Assembly: GCA_034008185.1 (NCBI GenBank)
Contig: CM067109.1
Location: 57,064,801-57,128,800 of the forward strand
DNA length: 64,000 nucleotides
Source: Gorsachius magnificus
Lineage: Eukaryota; Chordata; Aves; Pelecaniformes; Ardeidae
Reading direction: 5' to 3'
This document shows, one piece after another, positions 1-11,824 of this stretch. The translations under genes were made by a program, and so were the position numbers. The notes below the pieces were generated by a model. It was not told the DNA's origin. It searched no databases and was given only the letters and a program-made list of their open reading frames with translations. Within the stretch, counting starts at the first letter, position 1. Every line of letters begins with the position of its first letter.

Positions 1-3000
1 CTGAATCAAGACACGGTATGAGGGAACAATATGCCAAACACATGTACCTTGTTAACACTAAAACATACCAGGCTGTTCAGGGTGGAGCCTTCTAAAACTT
101 ATACAGAACCAGCTCAACAGAATGAGGAAAATTCCCTGTCTGAGCCATTTTAGAAAGCATGCAGATGCTGATGGGCACACGTGGCTCATGCCATGGGTGG
201 CAGTGGTAGAAGTGTTCCCCACTGCTTCAGCTGGCAGTTGCAGTTTGCTGCTAACAGTGCAATATGATAGCAATCAGAAAAATCAAATAAAACTGTCAGG
301 ACCTTTTCCTGCTCATCCTGTGAGTGCATTTCTTCTCTTGGCCCCCCAAAATGGCATGTAACTCATATGGGAGCAGAAATGGCCAGCACAGTCACTGGCT
401 GCTAGTACCTTCTACCCAGCCTCTCTTTGGTTTTCTCTTAGGAATCAAATCCCTCTGAAAATTTTGAAAAAAAAGTAAATGAGCATGTATACTCCTTTTA
501 CTCACTCTCACCATTACATGTCACCTCTTGGTTAGCAACATGAAAGGAGAGTCCTCATTCACTTTACTGCATTTTGTAGTGTAGTACCGTCATAGAGAGC
601 AAAACTTCAAGCATTTTCTGCTTGGTTTATAATAGAATTTAGCTCATAGGGTCTAACCAGGACCAAGTCCCTGGGAACAACAGATGTATTGTATGCAAGG
701 ATTGCAATAAAGCCAAATATCAAAACTGAACCAAATATGACTAAATCGCTCTGTTAACATCACTCTGTGATGTAATTTAGTTCTGTCCTCAGGAAGATGG
801 ATACTGACTCTTTTGTGGACTTGTACCTTACTCCATGAGAAGCCCAGAGAAAGCCAGTGGAAGTATTCCTACAGAATGACCTACTTCCAGAGAATGGAGA
901 AGACAGCAGCTGCAGAAACTGGCTCATAAGCACGATCAGAATCAGTTGGTATTGTGAAGCACTGGAGACAATGGGAAAAAGACATAAGAACTATGGATAC
1001 ACCAATACAATGTTAATATGATTAGATGACCTCCGTGCAAATTATTGGTATTTTTCATATCGAATATAAATGTAAAACAAAACAGATGCCAGGATTTCTG
1101 CCTAATTAGACTTGCAAAGTGCCACATAAGATTATAGTACCATTAAAGCATATAAAGCATAAAATAATAACATTAATACATGTATATGAGAAGTCTGAAA
1201 TACAAACACTGAACTGTGCTACAAGACCTCATTTCCTTGTCCAGCCCTGATGTCGTTTTCCAACTGAGCACAGTACCCGTGTCCAATGTCTGAGAACAAG
1301 TGGAAAGTTTGGATGTGCCTGGGCATGCAATGAGATCTTTTTACGAAGTGTATTTTCCAGGATTTCAAAACAAACACTGCAGAGGAGAGTATCTGTAGCT
1401 AGGAGTGCAGAGAATTTGGAAAAGCTCAGACTTTAATCATTACTCTTCTGCTTCTCTGTTGTTGCAGCTAACCTGGAAATATGAAAGGAGTCAAATTAAC
1501 GTAAGGTAAATTGCGGCCTGTAGATAAGCTTTGACCTTAAAACAAGCTCACTTAATAATAGGATTTAACAAGAGGAGTAATTAGCCTTCTGCCTTATCCT
1601 GGATCTCTGCATTCCCTGTCTTAAAAGGCAACAGGCACATTTCCTGTCTGGTTAGGAACAAACTGGGGAAGTGCCCATGGAATGAAACTGTGCCATTTGT
1701 AGAAGGCTTTTGTACTCCTCAAAAACTCATATATAATGATTAACGACACTTCTGGCATTTGTTTTCACTTGTGAGGTAGCCCGGTTAACACATTTGATTA
1801 TGTGACTCCCTGACATGAAGAGGACAACATAATTAATTTAGCAGCAGGAAAGGACAGGGTGGGATTTCAGGAAATATGAGTTAATAAGGTGCAAATTGCT
1901 TTAACAAATTCATTATTAAGGAAAATGTTCTGTCCTCTTCTGCACATTTCTTGGAAGAGTGTCTAGTGGGCCACTCTGAGGTTTAACATCAGTTTGAGGA
2001 ATTTTTATGTCATTTTACTATTCACTTTCTCAAGGCCCTTGCCTGGGTTTTGACTCATTTTGTTTTGTCTGTCACAATTTGTCTTACCTAGCCTTTCAGA
2101 AATTCTGCTCACCTTTTCCCTTTGCCCTCCAGACCATCTCATTCACACATGGCTCTGCCTTTACGCCTGCCCATCTCCTGTTACTTCCCCGGCTCCGGAG
2201 CAGTCACAGCAAACTGAAGTTGCCAGTTCAACAAGCCAGTTTTAGCACATGGAGCTGTAAACTTTGGTGGCTAAGGAGCTGCTGCATGTGCAGGTCAGCC
2301 ATTCCTGCTAAGAGCTGTGGCATCCTGAAGGCCGGTAAGGAAAACCCCCGAGGGCAGGAGCCACTTCAGCTCGCCTTAGTGAGTGCTTTTATTGGTGAGT
2401 CGCCAGTATCGGGCTGGCTATTTGGGTCATCAGCTCTTCAAAAGCAGTGTATACCGTAAAATGTACTATACTCGATCTTGTGCGTATATACTGTGCAAAA
2501 ATGGGCATTTTTCAAAGTTGCTGGAGACACTTAGCTAATGGCCTGCCTTGGTATTGAAATTAATTCTTGTCAGGTGCGCATATCTGGCTTCAGAAAGTTT
2601 TGCTAAAAGACCTGCCAAGAGTTTGTTGCTCTTTGAAACAGGAATAAATCCATTTATTCTAAAAGGTTAAGTAGATATATGAGCCAGCCAGCTGTCAAAA
2701 ATGCTTCACAGCAGATCTGTTCTGAAATGAGATCATTCAAGTCTCTGAGGATTTTAGCTATGAGAGTTTGGAGCAGGAGAGAAACCTAAATCATAAGTGT
2801 GTATGGCTCTGCCTAGATAAGTCCCAGGTAAAGTCTTCTTACTGAAGAGGCAACAGAATGCTATTAAAATGAAAGTCTGTACTTTAAAGGTTATTGTACG
2901 CCGCAAGTCAGATCTGGCAAGTACCCTGTGTCTACAGCCTGGATAGACAAATAATGTGGAATTTCAGTATTTGCAATGTAACAGATGAAGTGATCCTGAT

Positions 3001-6000
3001 TTCTTTGTTATTTCTTATTGTTTGTGTTACCATAGCAATTAGGAACCAAAGTACCTCTATTAAACCGGGCCCCGTACAAAAACAGAAATAAAAGTAATCC
3101 TTGCCTCTCCCAAAACTTTTCTGCCTAAGAAAAGGGACAGTGCATAAAAAGAGCCAGCCAGATAGTAAATACAATGAGACAATCCTGAGTGACTTATGTT
3201 GGACACAGCACACCAGTTTCCATGTTGTACTCAATCTTTTACAGGTCTCACAAGAAAAAAAACCAAACAAAACCACAAAGAGACCAGCTTTTAAGGAGGA
3301 ACCTGAAGTAGAACAAGGAAGAAACCATCTGGATGATTATGGAGAGCTTCTTATATGTGAGAGGATCAAAGGAGGTAGAAGCTGATGTCAATGCTTCAGA
3401 AAAGCCAGACAGGGAGTAGGAGGTCGTGAAAGTCTTTGAAACTGAAAGCAAGCAGCTTGTGTTTAACAGGACAGGAGAGGAGAGCAAACGAAAGGATAGG
3501 AAGAGAGGGGTGTGGTGGTCAATGCGAGGGAACTGATCTTCTCCATAGCACTCAGAGTGGGAATGACTGAGAAACGAAGACACATTTAGTCTTAACTGAC
3601 CAATTAGTATTAAAGGAAACTTGCAGCAACAGTGCTGCAACAAAGGAAGAATAAAGTAATCAAAATAGTTTCAGGAGAAAGCAAAGTATTTCCCTTTGAT
3701 TCTCTTACTTCAAGATTGGAGTTTCTGTGTACATCACTTGAAGAGTTATTTTGAATCTGTCACTGCATTATAATGAAACGTAACGACATGCAGTGTGTCA
3801 GGTTTTGTTTGTTTCTTCTTCAGCCATAGAAGTCTGCTTCAGTCATCTCAGGTGAAACGCGGTCGTTATGCAACTGGCAGCCATACCAGAGAGCAAAAAT
3901 CTAAAAAGTGTAAAGCAACATGATGCCTCTGTCAAACAGAGAAAAAGTCTTTAGCTGATGTTTGGATTTGTTGTATGTCAGAGCAAGCAACCATTTTACT
4001 GCAGTCCAACTGACTCAATTCTGAAGAAGACTCTGATGAGAACCCATGTAGTTTTGCTAGCCATCTGGAAAAGTTGCAATGTGCTTTATTCAATTTAATC
4101 TTTTTTCAGTCTGTCACCTCCTTGGCTTCAAGTTTGTGTATTTGTGTGGGATTTGCTCACACAACAACAGACATGGGAAGGCAGGGCAGTCAAAGGGACA
4201 GATGCAAATGTTGGGTGAAGATGCTTCACAGACACCATTTCAACATTTTAGGAAGGTAACTTACTGCAGAAGCTGGCAGCTTTGAGCCTATCTCTATCTG
4301 GACTCCTTTTGCAGACAAACAATCTAATTTACAGAAGGCTGAAGGCATGGGATAGTAAGGAGTTTTTGCATCCTACTAGGACTGTTTGTCTAGAATATCA
4401 GGACTTAATTAAACTAAGGAGTAGAGATGGGACCAGTTAGAAGCTACAGGAAACAGGGTACTCCCTGAAAACATAGACAAGTGTGCTTGCTTGTACATGC
4501 ATGAGAAACAGAGACTGCAAAAAAATTAAAGCTGACCTTATTTCTGAGGAAGGTGGTTCTGAAGCACTTAACGTCTCTCACAAGTTGTGATATTCTGCAC
4601 ATCATAAAAAATGGATTAAGAGAATGCTGTGTTTTTAAACAAAGAATGAAAAAGAAGATAAAATACCCAGAGGGTTTATGACCAGCCTGTGGCTGAAGAG
4701 CCAATTTTGTACTTTGGCATTAGTCAAATCCCTGAGAAGAGACCAGCTCATGACTGGAGTCTGGTGCAGGCCACTCTGCAAGAAACTACCCAAGGAGTCT
4801 GTGGTGTATAAAAATAAAGCTGAAAATATAAAATTTTTAGTAAAAGCAGAGCATAAATTGAGCTAAAAATGAGCCAAGTTCTGGATCTCATCAGGACAGC
4901 ATACTCCTTGAAGGAGGAGATGGAATAGGGCACCCTGGCAGTAGAGGGAGATTTGAGAACTTTTTCAAGGAGAAAATGCAGCTTTTGACAGAGTTCAGAG
5001 CAGAGGTGAGGGATCACTCTCTTCTGGGATGCTTATATTCTTCCACTTTCTCTGAACCAGAAACTGGAAGGCTTCTTGTTCTGGAAATCACAGGTCAAGC
5101 TGTAAACAAAAACAAAAATGAGGTTACCTGTGCTGGTATTAAAAACCTGTATGAACTGAGTGAATTTTTAAAAGAGGGAAGTTTTTCCACTACCCAGGAA
5201 GAAACATTCTGGAAGGAGCCTGTGCCAGGTATTTTTGCCACCTACTTTCTTTGCCTAATGTATCTAGAGAGGCCTGGCAGGTGTCCTTAGGAAAAGCAGA
5301 GGATATGTCTGTGGATATTCAGAAACTGTTTCTGGACACACCATTTCCACAAGCTGCATGTAGGAAGTGATTCACTGGAAAATATAAGAAATGCCTGATT
5401 TTATAGTGGGTGCTGAGGTCTGTGTACATGCTGTTTTGATCCAGGATGCTGGTGAGAGTGAGATTGAAGGTTTAGAAAGTTTAGATTGATTTTTGGCTTG
5501 GAGACAAAAGCTAAACACACATCTGTAAATTCTGTATTACAGAAGTATTGTGAATACAGCAAAGAGTACGGGTGAATAACAGAGCAGAGTTCAGGGCACT
5601 GCCCGTATACTAGCCCCTCTGGGAAAGGAAAGGGGACAAAGAATTTTAGGAACGTGGCTCTGCAGCAAATTTTGTGTAATGTACCTACCTGAGCAAGAAA
5701 CCTGAGAATGTCACTGTGCAAACCTGTGAATGACAGATACAAATATTATTACGTTTTTGGTGAAACTGAAGGCATCACACTAATGCCCAGATAATTGAAA
5801 ATTAAATTGTCAGTGGGTATCTCCAAGGTAGGTGCTACTCTAGTCCTCCTACAAGGGAGTAGCTGAAATTAAGGACCTGTTGTTTATGCACAAGGAACAC
5901 ACAAAAGAATTTAGTCACTTTATGCCAGTTACAAGACTTTCCATAAACCATTCACTGTTGTTCCCCAAAGCTAGGAAGCATGTCCTCCCCATGAGAATAC

Positions 6001-7119
6001 AGTCTGTTCTTCTAGGTACAAACCTAATGACTTTCATATCAAACACATTTTGGAGTGATTATTAAAGATGTCGATTATGTACATGGCTAATCTAACACAC
6101 CCCCCACCCCACCAAAACACAGTAAAGTCTGTCAGCCAAAAGTCTTCATGGACACAATGTGAACTGGGTGAGGGCTGGAGCGATCATCCAAGACAGCACT
6201 AGGGCTGTTAGCACAGTCGACTAGATACAGTGCCTACATCAGTTTAAGGGGAAAAGTTCTAGATGCTACATGGGATCCAGGAATGGTAATATGTTAACTA
6301 TATTATGAAGTTACATGACAGTTACTTAGGAGTATAAAAACTCCGGGAGTGTAAGAGATCTTTTAGCGGCTTCAAGTGACTTTGCTAGAAACCTGTTCAG
6401 ACTTTTGATGCATGCCAAAATTTTCCAACATTATGAAAAATAAAGGCCAAGTAACTGAAACAGCCTGTGTAGGCTGTCATGCAAACTGCAATTTGTTCAC
6501 AATGGCTGAAGAAAAACCTTATGTAGCTGCTCTGCACTATTCCTAGTACCTCCCTGATGTAGCCTTACCAAATGACCTAATTTCAAAGACAGTAATTGTA
6601 CTTAAAGAACCAATTTCCATGAGTAGCAAATTTTAATACAGACTGGGAGAAAACAATTAAATAGGACTACATGTTATAACTAAGAAGAGTAGTTGGCATG
6701 AGTTAAAGCAGTTTTTCTTGAAATGTAGGTCTCTATGGATTGATGCTCATACCTATTTCTCTGGAGCCCATGGATTGGAGAGTGGTATCATAGTCGTCCA
6801 ACAAAAAGGTCCTGACATTCTACCTTCCCTTGGTGACTTTTCTTATTTTGAAGGATATTTTCAGGAATTCAATTGTTCAAATTTTGCGCTGTATCTGCTT
6901 AGTTTAGGTGATGACCCAAAAGCATGGCTGAAGTGAATTTGCCTTGGGATAGACAGAGGAATCCTCTGGTCAGCGAAGTTTTTCCAGACATTTCAGTGGG
7001 GAACTGTGTTGCACAACTGCTAAAGCAAGCAAGACAAGTGCAAAACCATTGAACAGGAAGGATAGGGGCTTTATTCTGTGTTATGTGGGCTTAGCTGCCA
7101 GATCTGACCCAGAGGAGGG
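1..7119. other. Upstream flank, no gene supported
   Basis: This is AT-rich, stop-dense sequence on both strands. The open stretches found (for example 2007-2459 + and 5401-5742 -) show no recognisable domain, no family motifs and no consistent splice context. I saw no clear repeat family. It may be intergenic or an intron of a neighbouring gene, and I cannot tell which. Confidence 0.5.
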
Positions 7120-7940
7120 AACGGAGGGCAAGTGTGTCAAGTTTTCAGGTGACACCGGATGGGGGGACCAGTGGCTATGCTGCAGGCAGGACTGCTGTTG
7201 AAGAGGACCTGAAAAGGGGCCGACAGGGAACCCAGGAAATGGGACAGGGCAAACGCTGAGCCCAGCAGTTGGAAGGCAGAGCCCTGCAGAGATGCACACT
7301 GGGGCTGGTGGTGCTGGGGAGCAGCTCTGGGGGGCAGCCTTAGGCACTGGTGGGCAGCAAGCTGACCTGGGGCTGCCCATGTGCCTGGGCAGAAACGAGG
7401 GCCAGCAGCACCTTGTTGATGTGATTGTGAGCAGGACATGACCCCAAGAGCCAGTGGAGGGCAGGGACTGTCCCCTCTGTTTGCTGCCCATCAGACCCCA
7501 TCTTGGTACTGCCTCCAGTTTGGGTCCAGTACAGGAACAACACTGAGGTGAGAGGAAGCCACCAGGATGGTGGGGCTGGAGTGAAGAGCTGATTCAGCCA
7601 GGTAGAGGGACAGCTTTGGGGACACCCGGCAGCACCACTGGCACCAGTGGGAGGGGATGGAGAAGATGCAGTTGGTCTTTTCACAGCAGTGTGTGGTGGG
7701 AGGGTGACAGGCAACAATACAAGCTGAAACAGGGGAAATTCAAACTGGCTGTAAGGAAGAAACATTTTCCCCACAGGGACGGCCCAGCAGTGGGTCCGGG
7801 GCCCAGACAGGTTGTGCCGTCTCCCACCTTGGAAGTTATCAAGCCCCAACTGGATAAGGCCCTGAGCAGCCCGGGCTGAGCCCAGAGCTGGCTGTGCTTT
7901 GGGCAGGGCTTGGAGCGGAGACCTCCTGCCAGGTCGCCTC
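7120..7940 (+). mobile_element. Decayed CR1 LINE 3' segment
   Basis: Recognisable CR1 landmarks occur in the right order. They are a 'caagtt..c.g.tgacacc' stretch from the reverse transcriptase C-terminus near 7138, a 'gaccccat.t.ggtactgc.tccagt' block near 7494-7520, a 'tgacaggcaacaatacaagctgaaac' block near 7706, and 'ccttggaagttatcaag.ccaactggataagg' near 7828. It is heavily diverged and interrupted, so an old copy. It lacks the terminal octamer repeat. It lies directly upstream of the exon 1 CpG island. Confidence 0.8.
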
Positions 7941-8536
7941 CTGAGTTACCCAGTAATCTTGTGACCTTCAGCTCTTGGAGCACTCCGGCAGCTCCTGCAC
8001 CTTTCTTACCCAAAATAGTAAAGGCACCCTGCCATGGCATGGCAGGTTTTGTGGTGCAGCAGGACAGAAGTGCAGGCTGAGGTGGCACAGGAGCCCTGGT
8101 GGGGTGGGAGCCGCTTTGTCCTCTGCAGGCAGAGGGGCGTGAGTGGGCACCTCGCTAACGCGCCGGAGTACCTGGTGGGGAGTACCGCAGGTGGCGCCCG
8201 GCCCTCCCGGCGGCGCCCGGCGAGAGGAGCGAGGCAGCGGGCGCGCGGGAAACCCCGCTTAAACGTAAGAAACGCTCGTGCCGTGAGGGGGGCGATGCTC
8301 CTCGGCAGGTTGCCCGGAGAGGCGCCGGCACCCCCGGCCCCCGAGCGCACGCCAGCCCCAGCCGCCCCGGCCACGGGCGACCGGGCCGGGGCCGACCCCG
8401 CTCCGAGCCGGGGGTGGGACGGGCCGCCCACCCGGGGTGCCCCGGGGCCCTCCCCGCCCCTCCCCTCCCCTGCCCCCCCGCCGCCGCGGCTCGCCTCCCT
8501 GCGCCCCGCCGGGGTGCCGAGGGGCCGCGCTCAGCC

Positions 8537-8561
8537 CCGCCGCCGCCGCCGCCGCCGCCGC
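8537..8561 (+). repeat. CCG trinucleotide repeat in exon 1 region
   Basis: About eight tandem CCG/CGC units lie in the CpG island. In the frame that leads into the MAM1 start they encode eight alanines, upstream of the first cysteine. Runs like this are prone to length change and to sequencing error. Confidence 0.85.
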
Positions 8562-8616
8562 GCCCCGGGCTCGGCCCGGCCGCGCCCCCGCGCTCCCGGC
8601 CGCCGCGCCCGCCCCC

Positions 8617-8695
8617 GGGTCGTGCGCCTTTGAGGACAGCGCCTGCGGCTACGAGTGGGACTACGCGCATCTGCCCTGGGCGCTGCACGGGGAAG
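8617..8695 (+). CDS. MAMDC2: MAMDC2 exon 1 (3' coding part): start of MAM domain 1
   Basis: The translation begins GSCAFEDSACGYEW and ends LPWALHGE plus the first base of a Gly codon. This matches the start of the first MAM domain of MAMDC2 (human GSCAFEESTCGF... with the same spacing, from memory). The domain opens with the two conserved cysteines of the CxFE...C motif. The donor is gaag|gtaag at 8695/8696, leaving phase 1, and it joins exon 2 to give G-H-Y. I set the left limit where homology becomes convincing. The same frame stays open upstream to 8287 (TGA at 8284) and encodes an Ala/Pro-rich stretch with eight alanines from a CCG repeat. A signal peptide is expected there, but no ATG occurs in this frame, so the true start is unresolved. 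Confidence 0.86.
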
Positions 8696-8984
8696 GTAAG
8701 AACGACCCTGCCCGCCGGGCGCACCGGCCCCCCTCCCGGGCCCGGGGTGGCGGCCCCCCGGGCGCTGCTCCTGTCCCCCCGGGCGCTGCCGCTGCCCCCC
8801 GGGAGCCGCCGTCCCCCACGCCGCGCAGCAGCGGCGCCCCGGGATGCCGCCCCGCCGAGCGCTGCCACCGCGGCCGCGCTGCCCGGCTTTCCCGGGGAAA
8901 CAGCCGCCGTCGGATCCCCCCCCGGTCCCCGGGTGTCGGTCCCCTGGCAGCTGCTCTGCAGGCGCTGCGGGGAGGCGTATGTCA

Positions 8985-9004
8985 GTCCGTCCGTCCGTCC
9001 ATCC
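8985..9004. repeat. GTCC tetranucleotide microsatellite
   Basis: A short run of GTCC units lies at the 3' edge of the CpG island in the first bases of intron 1. Confidence 0.75.
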
Positions 9005-11316
9005 CCGCCAGGCTCAGGTCCCTCTGCAGGCTTCTGCAGGGTGCCCCCGAAACCTCCTTCCTACTTCTTTCACCTTCTCTTGGGAAAAAGTGTCTCTTCT
9101 TCAGTCTGCTGCGGGTGACTTACCCTCTTCCTAGAAAAAACGTGTCAAATTCCTACTAACCTGCACTGTCGTTCATTCTAAATATATTTGGGGCTCTACT
9201 CTACTAGCAGATCCATTTTCAGGGCAGGAGACAATCTTTGTGAAGCATGTGTTTCCATCATGTTCCATTAAGACTCTTCTCCATCTTATGGTACCTACCG
9301 TTCAGTAGGAAAAAGATAAGCATTAATTTTTCAGTAAGTTGTACTAGACTTTACTGACTGCCGTCAAAAGCGAGAACAAAATCCAGTCACTGTGCAGAGT
9401 TCCCAGGCACATTTTAGTGTAGGCTCCCGTTTTTGACAGAATCAATATGACCAAATCAAAGACCAAATGAAAATACATACAACATGGTTATAAGTGGGTA
9501 ATAAAATAATTTAGTTTTGGTTAGGCTTTGGCCACAACAGCATCCGTGAAGTGAAAGTTGTGCTCCCCACAGCAAAAGGGACTGTGAGTTTTCAAAGTTT
9601 CAGAGTTCTAAAACAGGTGCCAAGAATAATGAAGAAGTGAGTACAAGGAGATAGACACCCCTCACTACCCCTCATCAGTGCTCCATTCAAAACTGACTGG
9701 TCCAGTTTTGTCATTCCACTTGCTACTAGGTTGATAATGAAGCTTTTTTTTTTTTTTTCCTGATTCATACCCAGTTCTTACATATTTAAAGTAAGTCACC
9801 TTAATTGTTAATTTTTAGATTAATCATTAGGGTTTGAGAATGTACAAAGAGTGCTGACTTAGATAAGGCTGTGAGGATGTCACGATCAAAGTAATTGCTT
9901 TTTCTTTTTTTTTTTTTAATTTAAATACACATAGATTTTCCTGTATTTTTGAAGATACTAGTGGGAATTGAGTAACCCATCTCTGCTTTCCCAGCTATGC
10001 CTCTTAACATCCTACCCCCTTAAGCCGCCTGTCTTGGAAGCAGCACTTCCTCCTTGTGATTAGCAGGGGTATTGATTCAGCTCCAAGGGACTGTGGGATG
10101 CTGGGAGTAATACCTGCAGAAATGGATGTGCCTCAGGTTGTGCACATCCATGCTACGGTGCTTCAGGAAATGGGGAAATCTGATCAGAGATTTGGATCAG
10201 CAGCAGCCTTGGTTTTTTGGCCCACACAACACTATTTTGGTTGTTGTAGTTTGATTTTTTTATGTGTCCATAAGCATACCAGTGGCTACACAGCTTTTGT
10301 CATTGTAGATCTTGTTTTTCAGAGAGGTATAACTGAACTGTTACACTCTGGGAGTTTGTGTGGTGTACCAGCTCTCTTAATAGGCATAGTTCTGTCAGTG
10401 TTTCCACGATAAACCTTTTTTCTGCAGTCTATAATTTAATCATAGTAAGTCGTTCTGTGCAAACATTTGGCACACAAGGTACTAGCCTCTTCAGAAATAC
10501 ATTCATAGAATCGTAACTAAATCTGGAAATAGTTCATCCAAATCTACGTAGCAGGTGTGCAAACCCAGTCTTCCTTAGACGCTCTTTTACTCCTTTATCT
10601 AGTAAAACCCCGTTCCTTTTGGCAGCACCGGGCCCGGGAATTTGCAGGTCAGGGTAGGTACATGTGGTAATTTACTGGGACAACAGAGGAAGTTAAGGAT
10701 GGGAGTGGCAGCTTAGCTTTGAATTCTTCCACTTCTCTTTGCATTGCTTCAAAATTGTTTTATTATTTTAAAATATTATTTGTAGTACAGAGTTATAACA
10801 GCAAATCTCTTATAGGGATTATCTGACTTGCTGTGCAAGTTCTTTCATCTTATAAATCTCTCAATAGTGTGGTCTTGTGCCAAACTGTCAAGATGATGTA
10901 AATATAACTAAAATGCTGCCCAGAAATTTCCACTCCATACTTGAAAGTTTTTTGCCCGGTTGCCAAGGAAGCCAATATCTGCTGAACGGCCTGGCACAGA
11001 AAGGAAGTGTGGGGCTGAATTTTGCTTTTGTTTACAGCTACACTTAAACCAGTAGGTTTCTAAGGTTTAACTGCTTCTCTTGAGTATTCTGGTAGGTCTG
11101 GGATAAGAGATTTTTTGGGGGCTTAATTTTAGAATTTTTATAATTGAAAAGATTTTGCTTTATTTTTCAGCTAAAGTTTTGATACCTGTAATTGACTGGC
11201 ATTTTAGGGCCCATTTTAGTCAAGTGCAAAAGGAAAAACAAAACAAAATAGTCAACACAGAAACAGATAGCTGTTTCACTCTACTTCTTTACTCAAGACT
11301 GGCAAATCAGGCCCTA

Positions 11317-11357
11317 ATGAAGTGGGTATTTGTAGGACGCCAGCTACACAAGAAACA
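11317..11357 (+). repeat. Short dispersed repeat pair A, copy 1
   Basis: This matches 11784-11824 over 41 bases with 4 differences (all transitions) by hand alignment, same orientation. The shared core includes 'ccagctacacaagaaaca'. I do not recognise the family. The copies are 467 bp apart. Confidence 0.75.
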
Positions 11358-11783
11358 AATCAGGTGTTTTACTGTAGTATCTGTGCTCTCGTAAACTCCC
11401 ACTTCAGGTTAAACCCTCTGTAAGCCTCAAGCTCTCTCCCATGCCTCTCAATTCAGGAACGGGACCTTCAAGTATAGACATCAAGGTGCTTTTTTTCAAA
11501 ACTGTCAGCTTTTTGAGTCGGCCATCTGCAAATGCGGCGTTTGCATTTTACTATTATAATGATTTTTAGCAGACAATCACCATGCGAAGAAAAATGTAAA
11601 ATAGAGAAACAACAGAGGATATAAATTTCTTTCAAGCTTACCTATGGCTGAGAAGCACACACAGCTGAGGTCATGGCCCAGGCTGGGTAAATATAGCATC
11701 ATGCTTGAGGCAGCATGCTTCCTAACATGCCAGTTCTGTTTTCAGGGTAAGCTGGGAAATCCCATCCAAACGTGATGTGCTTC

Positions 11784-11824
11784 ATGGAGTGGGTGTTTGT
11801 AGGATACCAGCTACACAAGAAACA
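11784..11824 (+). repeat. Short dispersed repeat pair A, copy 2
   Basis: Partner of 11317-11357. The similarity stops sharply on both sides, so either a small local duplication or two fragments of one unrecognised repeat. Confidence 0.75.

Larger units (their letters stand above)
8150..9010 (+). promoter_or_regulatory. MAMDC2: CpG island around MAMDC2 exon 1 (likely promoter)
   Basis: This block is extremely G+C- and CpG-rich compared with the AT-rich flanks, with many CCGCCC/GGGCGG-type boxes, and it contains exon 1 and its donor. There is no obvious TATA box, as is usual for CpG-island promoters. The transcription start cannot be fixed from sequence alone. The island ends abruptly near 9010, where ordinary intronic sequence begins. 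A decayed CR1 copy lies just upstream. Confidence 0.75.

Noticed and set aside
3101..3385. 94-residue frame in the upstream flank as a possible exon of a neighbouring gene
   Set aside because: Lys/Glu-rich with no recognised domain. I could not link it to any neighbour by splice phase or family motif.
8034..8633. 199-residue open frame through the CpG island
   Set aside because: Pro/Arg/Ala-rich composition comes from GC bias and lack of AT-rich stops. It is in a different frame from the MAM1 start and has no family motif. The other long frames at 8155-8868 (-), 8414-9118 and 8437-9159 are similar artefacts apart from the true exon 1 segment.
10495..10560. Possible CR1 tail ('attcatagaatcgtaac')
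   Set aside because: Only one short word resembles the inverted CR1 terminus. The following sequence does not continue with CR1 landmarks convincingly.
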